From: Pseudoruminococcus massiliensis
Lineage (GTDB): Bacteria > Bacillota > Clostridia > Oscillospirales > Acutalibacteraceae
Assembly (NCBI RefSeq): GCF_900291955.1
Contig: NZ_OLMR01000005.1
Coordinates: 1-64,000 of the forward strand
DNA: 64,000 bases
Direction: 5' to 3'
Each line of letters starts with the position of its first letter. Within the stretch, counting starts at the first letter, position 1. A program made the translations under genes and the position numbers. Under the pieces are notes generated by a model. It ran no database searches and was not told where the DNA came from. It saw only the letters and a list, made by a program, of their open reading frames with translations. Shown here in pieces: positions 16,713 to 24,149 of this stretch.

Positions 16713-18953
16713 ATGGCAAGAAAAAAGAAAACTACACCTCATACAGAGCCTAAACTGCATGGATATATTGCAGGAGCAGGTGAGATTGTAGAGCAAAAAA
16801 TAGCTGATACAATAGAAGAAAACTATATGCCCTACGCTATGAGCGTTATACTTTCCCGTGCAATTCCTGAGATTGACGGTTTTAAGCCGTCACATAGAAA
16901 ATTGCTTTATACTATGTATAAAATGGGACTTCTTGGCGGTGCAAGAACTAAATCTGCAAATATAGTTGGACAAACAATGAAGCTTAATCCGCATGGTGAT
17001 AGTGCGATTTATGATACTATGGTTCGTCTTAGCCGAGGCTATGAAGCATTACTGCACCCATATGTCGATTCTAAGGGCAACTTCGGTAAATTTTACAGCA
17101 GAGATATGGCTTGGGCAGCCTCAAGATATACCGAGGCACGACTTGACCCGATATGTGCAGAGCTTTTCGGTGATATAGATAAGGATACCGTAGATTTTGT
17201 TGATAACTACGATAATACCCTTAAAGAACCTACACTTCTTCCAGCAGCATTTCCGTCTGTACTTATAAATGCGAATACAGGTATTGCTGTTGGTATGGCG
17301 AGTTCTATCTGTCCTTTCAATCTTAGAGAGGTATGCGAAACAACCATTGCACTTATGCGTAACGAAAAGCACGATGTTTCCGAAACACTTATTGCACCTG
17401 ATTTTCCGGGCGGTGGTCAGATTGTATATGATAAGAAAACTATCGAAAACATCTATAATACAGGTAGAGGAAGTATAAAGGTTCGTTCACGCTATACCTA
17501 TGATAAATTTGATAATTGTATTGATATAACAAGTATTCCTCCGACAACAACCTCAGAGGCTATAATTGATAAGATTATTGAGCTTGTAAAGCTTGGCAAG
17601 ATTAAGGAAATTTCTGATATTCGTGATGAAACAGGTATCAGTGGTCTTAAAATCACAATCGACCTCAAGAGAAATATTGACCCTGATAAGCTTATGCAGA
17701 AGCTTTATAAAATCACACCGCTTGAAGATAGTTTTTCTTGTAATTTTAATGTTCTTATCGCAAGAACACCGAGAGTTCTTGGCGTTAAGGATTTACTTAA
17801 CGAATGGATTGCATTCAGAATTGAGTGTGTAAAACGCAGAACCTACTACGATTTGCACAAAAAAGAGGACAAGCTCCATCTTCTTAAGGGACTTGAGAAG
17901 ATTCTCCTTGATATTGACAAGGCTGTTAAAATAGTTCGTGAAACCGAAGAAGAAAGTGATGTTGTTCCAAATCTTATGATTGGTTTCGGAATTGATGAAA
18001 TTCAAGCTGAATATGTCGCTGAAATCAAACTTCGTCATCTCAATCGAGAATATATTCTCAAACGCACAGATGAAATTGAAAATCTTGAGAAAGATATTGC
18101 TGAGCTTAAAGCAATCCTCGAAAGCAAAACCAAGGTTAAGAATATAATCATTAGAGAGCTTGCCGCTATTGCCGAAAAATACGGTCAGCCACGAAAGAGT
18201 ATGATTATCTATGCTTCTGATATTGTTGAAACTGAGATTGAGGAAGAAATTCCTGATTATCCTGTAAATCTTTTCTTTACAAAAGAGGGATATTTCAAGA
18301 AAATTACTCCGATTTCACTTAGAATGGGTGGCGAACAGAAGCTCAAAGATGGAGATGTCATACAGCAATCACAAGAATCTATGAATAATACGGATTTGCT
18401 GTTTTTCAGTGATAAATCACAGGTTTATAAAACAAAGGCTCGTGATTTCTCTGATACCAAAGCAAGCGTACTTGGAGAATTTATCCCCGCCAAGCTGAAT
18501 ATGGACGAGGGTGAAAGTGCCATTTATATGCTTGCAACCACTGATTATTCGGGTTATGTTTTCTTTTTCTTTGAGAATGGTAAGGTTGCTAAGGTCAGCC
18601 TTAAAGCATATGAAACAAAAACAAACCGTAAAAAATTGACAGGTGCATATAGTGATAAGGAAAAACTTAGTGCAATAGTTTTTGTTAATGATGAGGATAG
18701 CGAAATTCTTATGCGTTCATCATCAGGCAGAGCGTTATTGTTGCATACAGGTGCTATTGCTTCAAAAACCACAAGAAATACTCAAGGTGTAGCTGTATTC
18801 AAGCAAAGAAAAGGCCATCGTCTTATTTCTGCGGAATTATATCATGAAGGTATGCTACAAACGCCTCAAAGATATAGAACAAAGTCTATTCCATCATCAG
18901 GAGCGTTGCCGACAGCAGAAGAGCTTGAGGGCGAACAATTAGAACTTAAATAA
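16713..18953 (+). CDS. parC: Type IIA topoisomerase subunit A, ParC-like (746 aa)
   Basis: The DNA cleavage-religation subunit. The active-site tyrosine is Y139 in AASRYTEARLD. The quinolone-binding helix reads NPHGDSAIYDTMV with S97 and D101, the residues expected in susceptible enzymes. After the breakage-reunion and coiled-coil domains comes a short C-terminal beta-pinwheel-like region. The GyrA-box that lets gyrase wrap DNA is not evident, supporting a topoisomerase IV role. It begins after AAGGGGTA, and ends in a clear terminator. Pairing with parE is the usual clostridial arrangement. Chain length is slightly short compared with gyrase A. Confidence 0.88.
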   Translation: MARKKKTTPHTEPKLHGYIAGAGEIVEQKIADTIEENYMPYAMSVILSRAIPEIDGFKPSHRKLLYTMYKMGLLGGARTKSANIVGQTMKLNPHGDSAIYDTMVRLSRGYEALLHPYVDSKGNFGKFYSRDMAWAASRYTEARLDPICAELFGDIDKDTVDFVDNYDNTLKEPTLLPAAFPSVLINANTGIAVGMASSICPFNLREVCETTIALMRNEKHDVSETLIAPDFPGGGQIVYDKKTIENIYNTGRGSIKVRSRYTYDKFDNCIDITSIPPTTTSEAIIDKIIELVKLGKIKEISDIRDETGISGLKITIDLKRNIDPDKLMQKLYKITPLEDSFSCNFNVLIARTPRVLGVKDLLNEWIAFRIECVKRRTYYDLHKKEDKLHLLKGLEKILLDIDKAVKIVRETEEESDVVPNLMIGFGIDEIQAEYVAEIKLRHLNREYILKRTDEIENLEKDIAELKAILESKTKVKNIIIRELAAIAEKYGQPRKSMIIYASDIVETEIEEEIPDYPVNLFFTKEGYFKKITPISLRMGGEQKLKDGDVIQQSQESMNNTDLLFFSDKSQVYKTKARDFSDTKASVLGEFIPAKLNMDEGESAIYMLATTDYSGYVFFFFENGKVAKVSLKAYETKTNRKKLTGAYSDKEKLSAIVFVNDEDSEILMRSSSGRALLLHTGAIASKTTRNTQGVAVFKQRKGHRLISAELYHEGMLQTPQRYRTKSIPSSGALPTAEELEGEQLELK

Positions 18954-18961
18954 ATGAGAAT

Positions 18962-18998
18962 GGCAGAATCCTTTTTTACTTTGGATTCTGCCGTTTTG
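18962..18998 (+). terminator. Terminator after parC
   Basis: Perfect 10-bp stem ggcagaatcc (18962-18971) / ggattctgcc (18983-18992), followed by GTTTTGTT. Confidence 0.85.
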
Positions 18999-19118
18999 TT
19001 ATGAACAGCAAACGCATTTTATTCATAACTGTTATTATTATGTTTGTTTTTTTAATAATTATACAATTTGCCTTATGTAAAATTATGGTAAAATATTATT
19101 TACTTAGTTAGACTTTAC

Positions 19119-19147
19119 TTGACATTTTCATTGCATACAATTATAAT
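19119..19147 (+). promoter_or_regulatory. Promoter for the DUF368 gene
   Basis: Perfect TTGACA (19119-19124), 17-base spacer, perfect TATAAT (19142-19147), 39 bases before the start codon. Confidence 0.85.
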
Positions 19148-19185
19148 CCTAAATGTATGATAATTAAAAATATTGGAGGGAAAAT

Positions 19186-20088
19186 ATGAAGGTTGTTATT
19201 GATATGATTCGTGGCTTTTGTATGGCTATGGCAGATAGTGTTCCTGGAGTTTCGGGTGGCACAATTGCTTTTTTGATGGGCTTCTATGATAAGTTTATCA
19301 ATTCTTTGAATGATTTGATTTCTGGAAAAAAAGCTGAAAAAATTGAAGCATTAAAATTTTTAGCCAAGCTTGGAGTTGGTTGGGTAGTTGGTTTTGTATC
19401 CTGCGTTTTGATTCTCACAAAGCTTTTCGATACTTATATTTACGAAATCAGTTCATTATTTATAGGCTTAACACTTTTCGCAATACCAGTTGTTTTTATG
19501 GAAGAAAAAAAGAGTCTTAAAGGAAAGTATTGGAGTTCATTTTTTGTAATTCTTGGTGCAGCACTTGTATTTTGCATTACATATTTCAATCCTACAAGTG
19601 GTGGAGAAAGTGGTATAAGCTTAGGACAGCCGAGCTTTCAGCTTGGAATAAGCTTGTTCTTTGTAGCAATGATAGCAATTACTGCAATGGTTCTTCCAGG
19701 AATCTCAGGTTCAACACTTCTCTTGATTTTTGGATTTTATTTACCTATCATTAACTCAATAAAAGAATTGCTCCACCTGCATTTTGAATATTTGCCAATG
19801 ATAATTTGCTTTGGATTAGGAGTAATTGTTGGAATTGTTTTGATTATTAAACTTGTAAAGCTCTGTTTGGAAAAGTTCAGAGCACAGACGATATTCTTTA
19901 TTTTCGGACTTATGATAGGCTCTCTCTATGCAATAGTTATGGGACCTACAACACTTGATGAGCCAAAGCCTATGATGAATTTCTCAACATTCTCAATCAT
20001 TCCGTTCCTCATCGGTGGAGTAATAGTAATAGGTTTACAGCTTTTTAAGAATCGCAAGAGCCGTAAAGAAATTGTCGCACAGCATTAA
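19186..20088 (+). CDS. DUF368 membrane protein, likely undecaprenyl-phosphate translocase (300 aa)
   Basis: A polytopic membrane protein with eight or so hydrophobic segments and two inverted signature motifs typical of DUF368: DSVPGVSGGTIAFLMGFYD near residue 17 and LPGISGSTLLLIFGFY near 165. DUF368 proteins (PopT) have been linked to returning undecaprenyl phosphate across the membrane for reuse in peptidoglycan and teichoic acid synthesis. That role is taken from the family, not shown here. The start follows GGAGG at normal spacing and the gene is monocistronic with a strong promoter. A compound repeat lies just downstream. Confidence 0.85.
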   Translation: MKVVIDMIRGFCMAMADSVPGVSGGTIAFLMGFYDKFINSLNDLISGKKAEKIEALKFLAKLGVGWVVGFVSCVLILTKLFDTYIYEISSLFIGLTLFAIPVVFMEEKKSLKGKYWSSFFVILGAALVFCITYFNPTSGGESGISLGQPSFQLGISLFFVAMIAITAMVLPGISGSTLLLIFGFYLPIINSIKELLHLHFEYLPMIICFGLGVIVGIVLIIKLVKLCLEKFRAQTIFFIFGLMIGSLYAIVMGPTTLDEPKPMMNFSTFSIIPFLIGGVIVIGLQLFKNRKSRKEIVAQH

Positions 20089-20111
20089 CCATAATTAGGT
20101 TTTTATAAATT

Positions 20112-20231
20112 AAAAGTTTTGCTCAAGCTTTTTCAAAAGCTTGCAGAGTCGAGGGACGGAGTCCCTCGTGGGTTTTAAGGGCGAAGCCCTTAACATTCTT
20201 TACCCAACGGGCGAACGCAGTTCGCCCCTAC
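20112..20231. repeat. Compound palindromic intergenic repeat, copy 2
   Basis: The most complete copy, a chain of hairpins: aagctttttcaaaagctt, gagggacggagtccctc, aagggcgaagccctt and gggcgaacgcagttcgccc. It lies between the convergent DUF368 and dpaB genes. The modules match 16574-16683 and 59846-60080. Confidence 0.8.
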
Positions 20232-20324
20232 TTTTATAAATTATTATTAACTAAGAATATTCATCGAACTTACATTAATTAGTTAAAAATTATTTAAAAA
20301 ACATTTTTTAAACTTACCTGATAA

Positions 20325-20361
20325 AAGCTGTCGCATATCTTTTTGAGATATACGACAGCTT
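20325..20361. terminator. Terminator for dpaA-dpaB
   Basis: aagctgtcgcatatct (20325-20340) pairs with agatatacgacagctt (20346-20361) with one wobble; T-rich on both sides. Confidence 0.8.
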
Positions 20362-20367
20362 ATCTTT

Positions 20368-20955
20368 TTACCCATTTTTGGGAGCAATTATAATTGGCTG
20401 AAGCTGTTTACCTATAAATGCTGCTTCAACAACCTGTGGAATCAATTCAAAATTGGCAACTAATGATTTTGGCTTTTTTATAGGAGCGTCCTGTCCGAAT
20501 GGTACGAAGAATATATGCTTTGTGTTTAACATTCTGCCTATACTTTGAGCGGAAGCACCGAGAGCGTCATTTGTTGCAATAGCAATGATAAGTGGTTTTT
20601 CTTGTCTTAGATGTGATTTAGCTGCCATTGTTACTGGAGTATCTGTTATTCCGTAGGATAGTTTAGATATGGTGTTTCCTGTGCAGGGAGCAATAAGCAT
20701 AATATCTGTCATAGCCTTAGGGCCAATAGGTTCAGCGTCATTGATGGTTCTTATGATTTTTCGTTTTGTTTTTTCTTCGATTTCATCAATAAAATTCTGT
20801 GCTTTTCCGAAACGGGTGTCAGTAGTAGAAGCGTTATATGACATTATCGGAAGTACATCATAGCCCGCATCTATTAATGCGTCTATCTGGGGAATTGCTC
20901 GTGAAAAGGTGCAAAAAGAACCACACATAGCAAATCCCACCGTTTTGCGTGTCAC
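20368..20955 (-). CDS. spoVFB: Dipicolinate synthase subunit B (195 aa)
   Basis: The flavoprotein-fold subunit of dipicolinate synthase, which oxidises 4-hydroxy-tetrahydrodipicolinate to dipicolinic acid in the mother cell for loading into the spore core. Seen: the N-terminal VGFAMCGSFCTFSRAIPQI, the MSYNAS-x-TDTRFG segment and LIAPCTGNTISKLSYGITDT, all characteristic of DpaB. Length matches the family. It overlaps dpaA by four bases (ATGA-type coupling), so the two subunits are made from one transcript. The pair lies beside sigK, whose product controls dpaAB in Bacillus subtilis. Confidence 0.95.
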   Translation of the reverse strand: MTRKTVGFAMCGSFCTFSRAIPQIDALIDAGYDVLPIMSYNASTTDTRFGKAQNFIDEIEEKTKRKIIRTINDAEPIGPKAMTDIMLIAPCTGNTISKLSYGITDTPVTMAAKSHLRQEKPLIIAIATNDALGASAQSIGRMLNTKHIFFVPFGQDAPIKKPKSLVANFELIPQVVEAAFIGKQLQPIIIAPKNG

Positions 20956-21839
20956 CGTAAATCCTCCTCTGTTATATTATAAACAGCATTCTTTATGATT
21001 TCTCCGGCCGCCTTTGGTGCAACACGCCCTGGCAGCGATAATGCCCGCATAGCTTTAAGCCCCATTCTTTCGCAGGCTTCAAGGTCAACACCCCCTGGTA
21101 ACGAGGCTAAATCTATAATAATTGTGTCTGAACCGCTTGGAGCAATACGGGCAAGAGTGTGTGAGTCTAAAATCATAAATGGCACTGTATTAAATATCAA
21201 GTCGAATGCGGTGTGTCCTTGTGGCATAAAAGAAAGTTCATTGGTTTTAAGTGCTTTAAATCCCTTTGCCTGAATATATGCAATATCGCTTTTCTTTCTT
21301 GCACTGACAGAAACTTTAGCACCAAGACCTCCAAGCATATCTGAAAGTACCTTGCCAATTCTTCCATAACCTATTACAAGACAGTTTGAACCGTTTATTG
21401 TTCCATCATATTCGTGCATAGCACATTCAATTGCACCCTCACTTGTAGGAACAGCATTCATAACGGCAAATTCTTCTCTTTTAGAGTAATCAAAAACCAT
21501 ACTGGAATTCCAAAGAGAGCTTGTAGAGAGAAGATTTTCATTCATACCGCAGAAAACATATTTGCCTGAACAGATTTTAGCGAAAGAATCATCAAGTGTA
21601 ATAGAATTTTTAGAAAATGGAGCATTAAGAGTTGTACCGTTTTTAGTGATAGGAAGTGGAAGTATAACAATTTCAGATTTTCTTATAGCAGTTTTGAAAT
21701 CAAGCATCTCAAAGGGTAAAGAAAATCTACATTCTTCAAAGCAAGAAATACAGACAGAATAGCCATCGTTCGATATAGCTTTGGCACAATATAATTGACG
21801 CAAATCGCCACCAATAACGCAAAAAGAATTATTTATCAA
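20952..21839 (-). CDS. spoVFA: Dipicolinate synthase subunit A (295 aa)
   Basis: The NAD(P)-binding subunit of dipicolinate synthase. The N-terminus FCVIGGDLRQLYCAKAI is a DpaA hallmark, and a second Rossmann motif, VIGYGRIGKVLSDMLGGLGA, lies near residue 150. The C-terminus has LPGRVAPKAAGEII, also typical. I start it at TTG 21839, seven bases after GGGAGG, rather than at the longer TTG 21857, which would overlap that site. A candidate sigma-K promoter lies upstream at 21873-21901. It is translationally coupled to dpaB. Confidence 0.93.
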   Translation of the reverse strand: MINNSFCVIGGDLRQLYCAKAISNDGYSVCISCFEECRFSLPFEMLDFKTAIRKSEIVILPLPITKNGTTLNAPFSKNSITLDDSFAKICSGKYVFCGMNENLLSTSSLWNSSMVFDYSKREEFAVMNAVPTSEGAIECAMHEYDGTINGSNCLVIGYGRIGKVLSDMLGGLGAKVSVSARKKSDIAYIQAKGFKALKTNELSFMPQGHTAFDLIFNTVPFMILDSHTLARIAPSGSDTIIIDLASLPGGVDLEACERMGLKAMRALSLPGRVAPKAAGEIIKNAVYNITEEDLR

Positions 21840-21872
21840 TAGGATTACCTCCCGCAATCAGACTTGATACTA

Positions 21873-21901
21873 TATAATATGTTTGCAATAAAGTTTAGGT
21901 G
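21873..21901 (-). promoter_or_regulatory. Candidate sigma-K promoter of dpaA-dpaB
   Basis: On the minus strand: CACC (-35), exactly 16 bases, then CATATTATA (-10). This fits the B. subtilis sigma-K pattern mACm-N16-CATAnnnTA. It sits about 35 bases before the dpaA start, and the regulator gene sigK is the next gene upstream. Confidence 0.6.
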
Positions 21902-21935
21902 CAGATGATAGTCCATATTGCAGAAGATAAGAAAC

Positions 21936-22619
21936 TTACATAAATTGAGTCCTTAGAGTATCTAATGCTTTTCGTTCAATTCGGCTTACATAAGAGCGTG
22001 AAATATTTAGTTTTTTTGCAATTTCACGCTGAGTCAGTGGGTCATTGCCGTCAAGACCATAACGCAAAGTGATTACAAGCTTTTCTCTTGGAGTGAGATA
22101 TTTATTTATGTAATTTTTAAGCTTTTCACTTTTAATCTTTATATCAAGATTATCTACAAAATCTTCCTCAACAGACATTATATCCATAAGCGTAAGCTTA
22201 TTTCCGTCACTATCAGAGTCGATTGCATCATCAAGCGACATATCCTGAGCAGATTTTTTACTGTTTCTGAAATACATAAGAACTTCATTTTCTATACACC
22301 TTGAGGCATAGCTTGAAAGTCTGATATTTTTATCAATATCAAAGGTGTTTACGGCTTTAATCAAGCCGATTGTACCTATTGAAACCAATTCATCTGTATC
22401 ATTGCAAGACGAATAATACTTCTTTGCAATGTGTGCTACAAGTCTAAGATTATGCTCAACAAGCTTGTTTCTTGCTTTTATATCTCCATTTTTCCACTTT
22501 AAAAGACATTCACGCTCTTCCTTTGCCGAAAGAGGTTTCGGAAATGAACCTCCGCCTGTAACATGAAGTATGAAGAACATAGAAAATTGGTTTAAAAGCT
22601 TTAGAATCAAATCAAACAT
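21936..22619 (-). CDS. sigK: Sporulation sigma factor SigK (227 aa)
   Basis: The late mother-cell sigma factor. The run HVTGGGSFPKPLSAKEERE is the conserved start of mature sigma-K. Region 2 is RNLVEHNLRLVAHI-like, with SIGTIGLIKAVNTFD and SSYASRCIENEVLM. Region 4 has LTPREKLVITLRYGLDG and the HTH TQREIAKKLNISRSYVSRIE. About 20 hydrophobic residues precede HVTG, consistent with a pro-sequence that is cleaved. The gene is uninterrupted, with no skin element. ATG 22619 follows GGAGGTG and is preferred over the longer start at 22634. dpaAB, a known sigma-K target in Bacillus, lies directly downstream. Confidence 0.93.
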   Translation of the reverse strand: MFDLILKLLNQFSMFFILHVTGGGSFPKPLSAKEERECLLKWKNGDIKARNKLVEHNLRLVAHIAKKYYSSCNDTDELVSIGTIGLIKAVNTFDIDKNIRLSSYASRCIENEVLMYFRNSKKSAQDMSLDDAIDSDSDGNKLTLMDIMSVEEDFVDNLDIKIKSEKLKNYINKYLTPREKLVITLRYGLDGNDPLTQREIAKKLNISRSYVSRIERKALDTLRTQFM

Positions 22620-22831
22620 AACGCACCTCCACAAAAAATTTATCCTTACTAATTTTTATGCGTTGAATATTTTGTTTTGCTTGTCTTTTAAATAAAATTT
22701 TGACAAAATTTATTCCAAGATTGATAATTTGTAGAAAATTACGAATGATAATAAAGAAGGTGAAGAACCTTATCAAAGCACAACACTTTATGAAAACCAG
22801 TGTATATAAAATTTTCAAGGAGATAATGCGT

Positions 22832-23275
22832 ATGAAAAAGAAAATTATTGCAGTTTTGGCTATGACACTTCTGACAGTGAGCCTTGCCGCCTGTAAAGGT
22901 AATGACAACGGAAATTCCGCACAAAATATGGGCAACGGCTCAAGTGGTGGAAATGCTGAATCCTCAACAGTAACAAACAACAATAATTCATCGGGAATAG
23001 TAAATTCTGCACCTAATCCAAATCCTGACGCAAATGGAGATAATAACAATGGAAATAATACTGCTAATGGCAATGATGTCAATAACAACGGAAATGTCAC
23101 AGACGGAAACGGAATTATCGGAGATGGAGATAATGTGGTCAGCGATGTAGTAAGTGGAGCTGGAGATGTAGTAAGCGGAGTTGGCAAAGGCGTAGAAGAT
23201 GTTGTCAGTGGAGTAGTAGGTGGAGCAGAAGATATTCTTGGCAACAACAGAAACAATAGTTCCAATGCACAATAA
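22832..23275 (+). CDS. Asn/Gly-rich lipoprotein (147 aa), function unknown
   Basis: The start MKKKIIAVLAMTLLTVSLAAC is a type II signal peptide with lipobox SLAAC, so the protein is likely lipid-anchored outside the membrane. The body is low complexity: Asn/Ser/Gly/Asp-rich up to about residue 100, then repeats of VV-S-(D/G)-V-V-S-G-x-G. ATG 22832 is chosen because AAGGAG ends 9 bases upstream; longer starts run into sigK's upstream region. It is divergent from sigK, so a sporulation role is possible, but no family is recognised. Its upstream region shows no clear stage-specific promoter to me. It is followed by a small terminator. Confidence 0.8.
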   Translation: MKKKIIAVLAMTLLTVSLAACKGNDNGNSAQNMGNGSSGGNAESSTVTNNNNSSGIVNSAPNPNPDANGDNNNGNNTANGNDVNNNGNVTDGNGIIGDGDNVVSDVVSGAGDVVSGVGKGVEDVVSGVVGGAEDILGNNRNNSSNAQ

Positions 23276-23292
23276 TTCATAGTCAATTTTAT

Positions 23293-23330
23293 AATGGCCT
23301 TCGGTTTTTCTGAAGGCTATTTATTTTTAT
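23293..23330 (+). terminator. Terminator after the lipoprotein gene
   Basis: aatggccttc pairs with gaaggctatt around a short loop, followed by a TTTATTTTT run. Confidence 0.7.
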
Positions 23331-23431
23331 GATTATTCGAACATACGAAATATTGCTTCATATGTTTTCAAATGGTTTTATTTCATTATTGTGCAATTCA
23401 GGTAAAAAAAGTACACCTTACGAAAAATAGA

Positions 23432-23460
23432 TTGAATTTTTTTATTTGATAAAATAGAAT
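23432..23460 (+). promoter_or_regulatory. Promoter at the head of the surface-protein locus
   Basis: TTGAAT (23432-23437), 17-base spacer, TAGAAT (23455-23460). Downstream, at 23509-23535, a strong ribosome site (AAGGGGTG) precedes a nine-codon frame encoding MNNAMFAR, before the DUF308 gene. Confidence 0.55.
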
Positions 23461-23580
23461 AAAATTACAAAATCAATGGAGAAATTTGTATATTAAGGGG
23501 TGAAAAAGATGAATAATGCAATGTTTGCAAGATAGCCATTGATTAGTTATATTTAAAAAAGTGATAAGGAGAGTTTTTTT

Positions 23581-24135
23581 ATGAAAGTAATTAACGGTAT
23601 AGTAGGAGTATTATCTATATTTGGTGCGATTTATTGTTTATTTTTCCCAGGATTGTCATTTATTAATATAGGCTGGGTTATAACAACAATTCTTGGAATA
23701 TTTGGCATATGCTCAATTATTTTTTACTTTACCAAGAAAAAGATGTATGAGAACCTTATGATAGAAGGTGTACACGGAGCATTCGGACTTGTTGTAGGTA
23801 TTGCGGCAGCCGTTGTTTCAATACTTGCAATATTTGTTCCAAGTATTCAAGCTGTACTTGATTTAATAATACTTATTATCTTTGCAATTTGGATGATATT
23901 AGATGGCGTTTCATCAATAGCAGAATCGTTCGCTATGAAAAAGGCCTCAACATCAAAATCTTGGATACTTGCACTTGTACTTGGTATAATAATGCTAATA
24001 TTTGGAATATATGGAATTTGCCATCTTATTTTTGTAGCAAGATTTATTGGAATTACAATGGGCATAATGCTTATGAGCTATGGTATTAAGCTTATAGCTT
24101 CATTGTTTGAAAAAGATGAGTATTGTAAGAAATGA
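23581..24135 (+). CDS. DUF308/HdeD-like membrane protein (184 aa)
   Basis: Six hydrophobic helices arranged as three hairpins, with the glycine-rich pattern GIVGVLSIFGAIYCLFFPG in the first and ALVLGIIMLIFGIYGI in the fifth, typical of DUF308/HdeD proteins. HdeD is linked to acid resistance in enterobacteria, but most Firmicutes members are uncharacterised. The start has AAGGAGAG upstream. The stop overlaps by four bases an upstream alternative start of the next gene, so it is co-transcribed with the anchored surface protein. I infer no specific function. Confidence 0.75.
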   Translation: MKVINGIVGVLSIFGAIYCLFFPGLSFINIGWVITTILGIFGICSIIFYFTKKKMYENLMIEGVHGAFGLVVGIAAAVVSILAIFVPSIQAVLDLIILIIFAIWMILDGVSSIAESFAMKKASTSKSWILALVLGIIMLIFGIYGICHLIFVARFIGITMGIMLMSYGIKLIASLFEKDEYCKK

Positions 24136-24149
24136 TAAGAGGTGAAGAA

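Noticed and set aside
21936-22619. Possible skin-type interruption of sigK
   Set aside because: The reading frame is continuous through regions 2 to 4.
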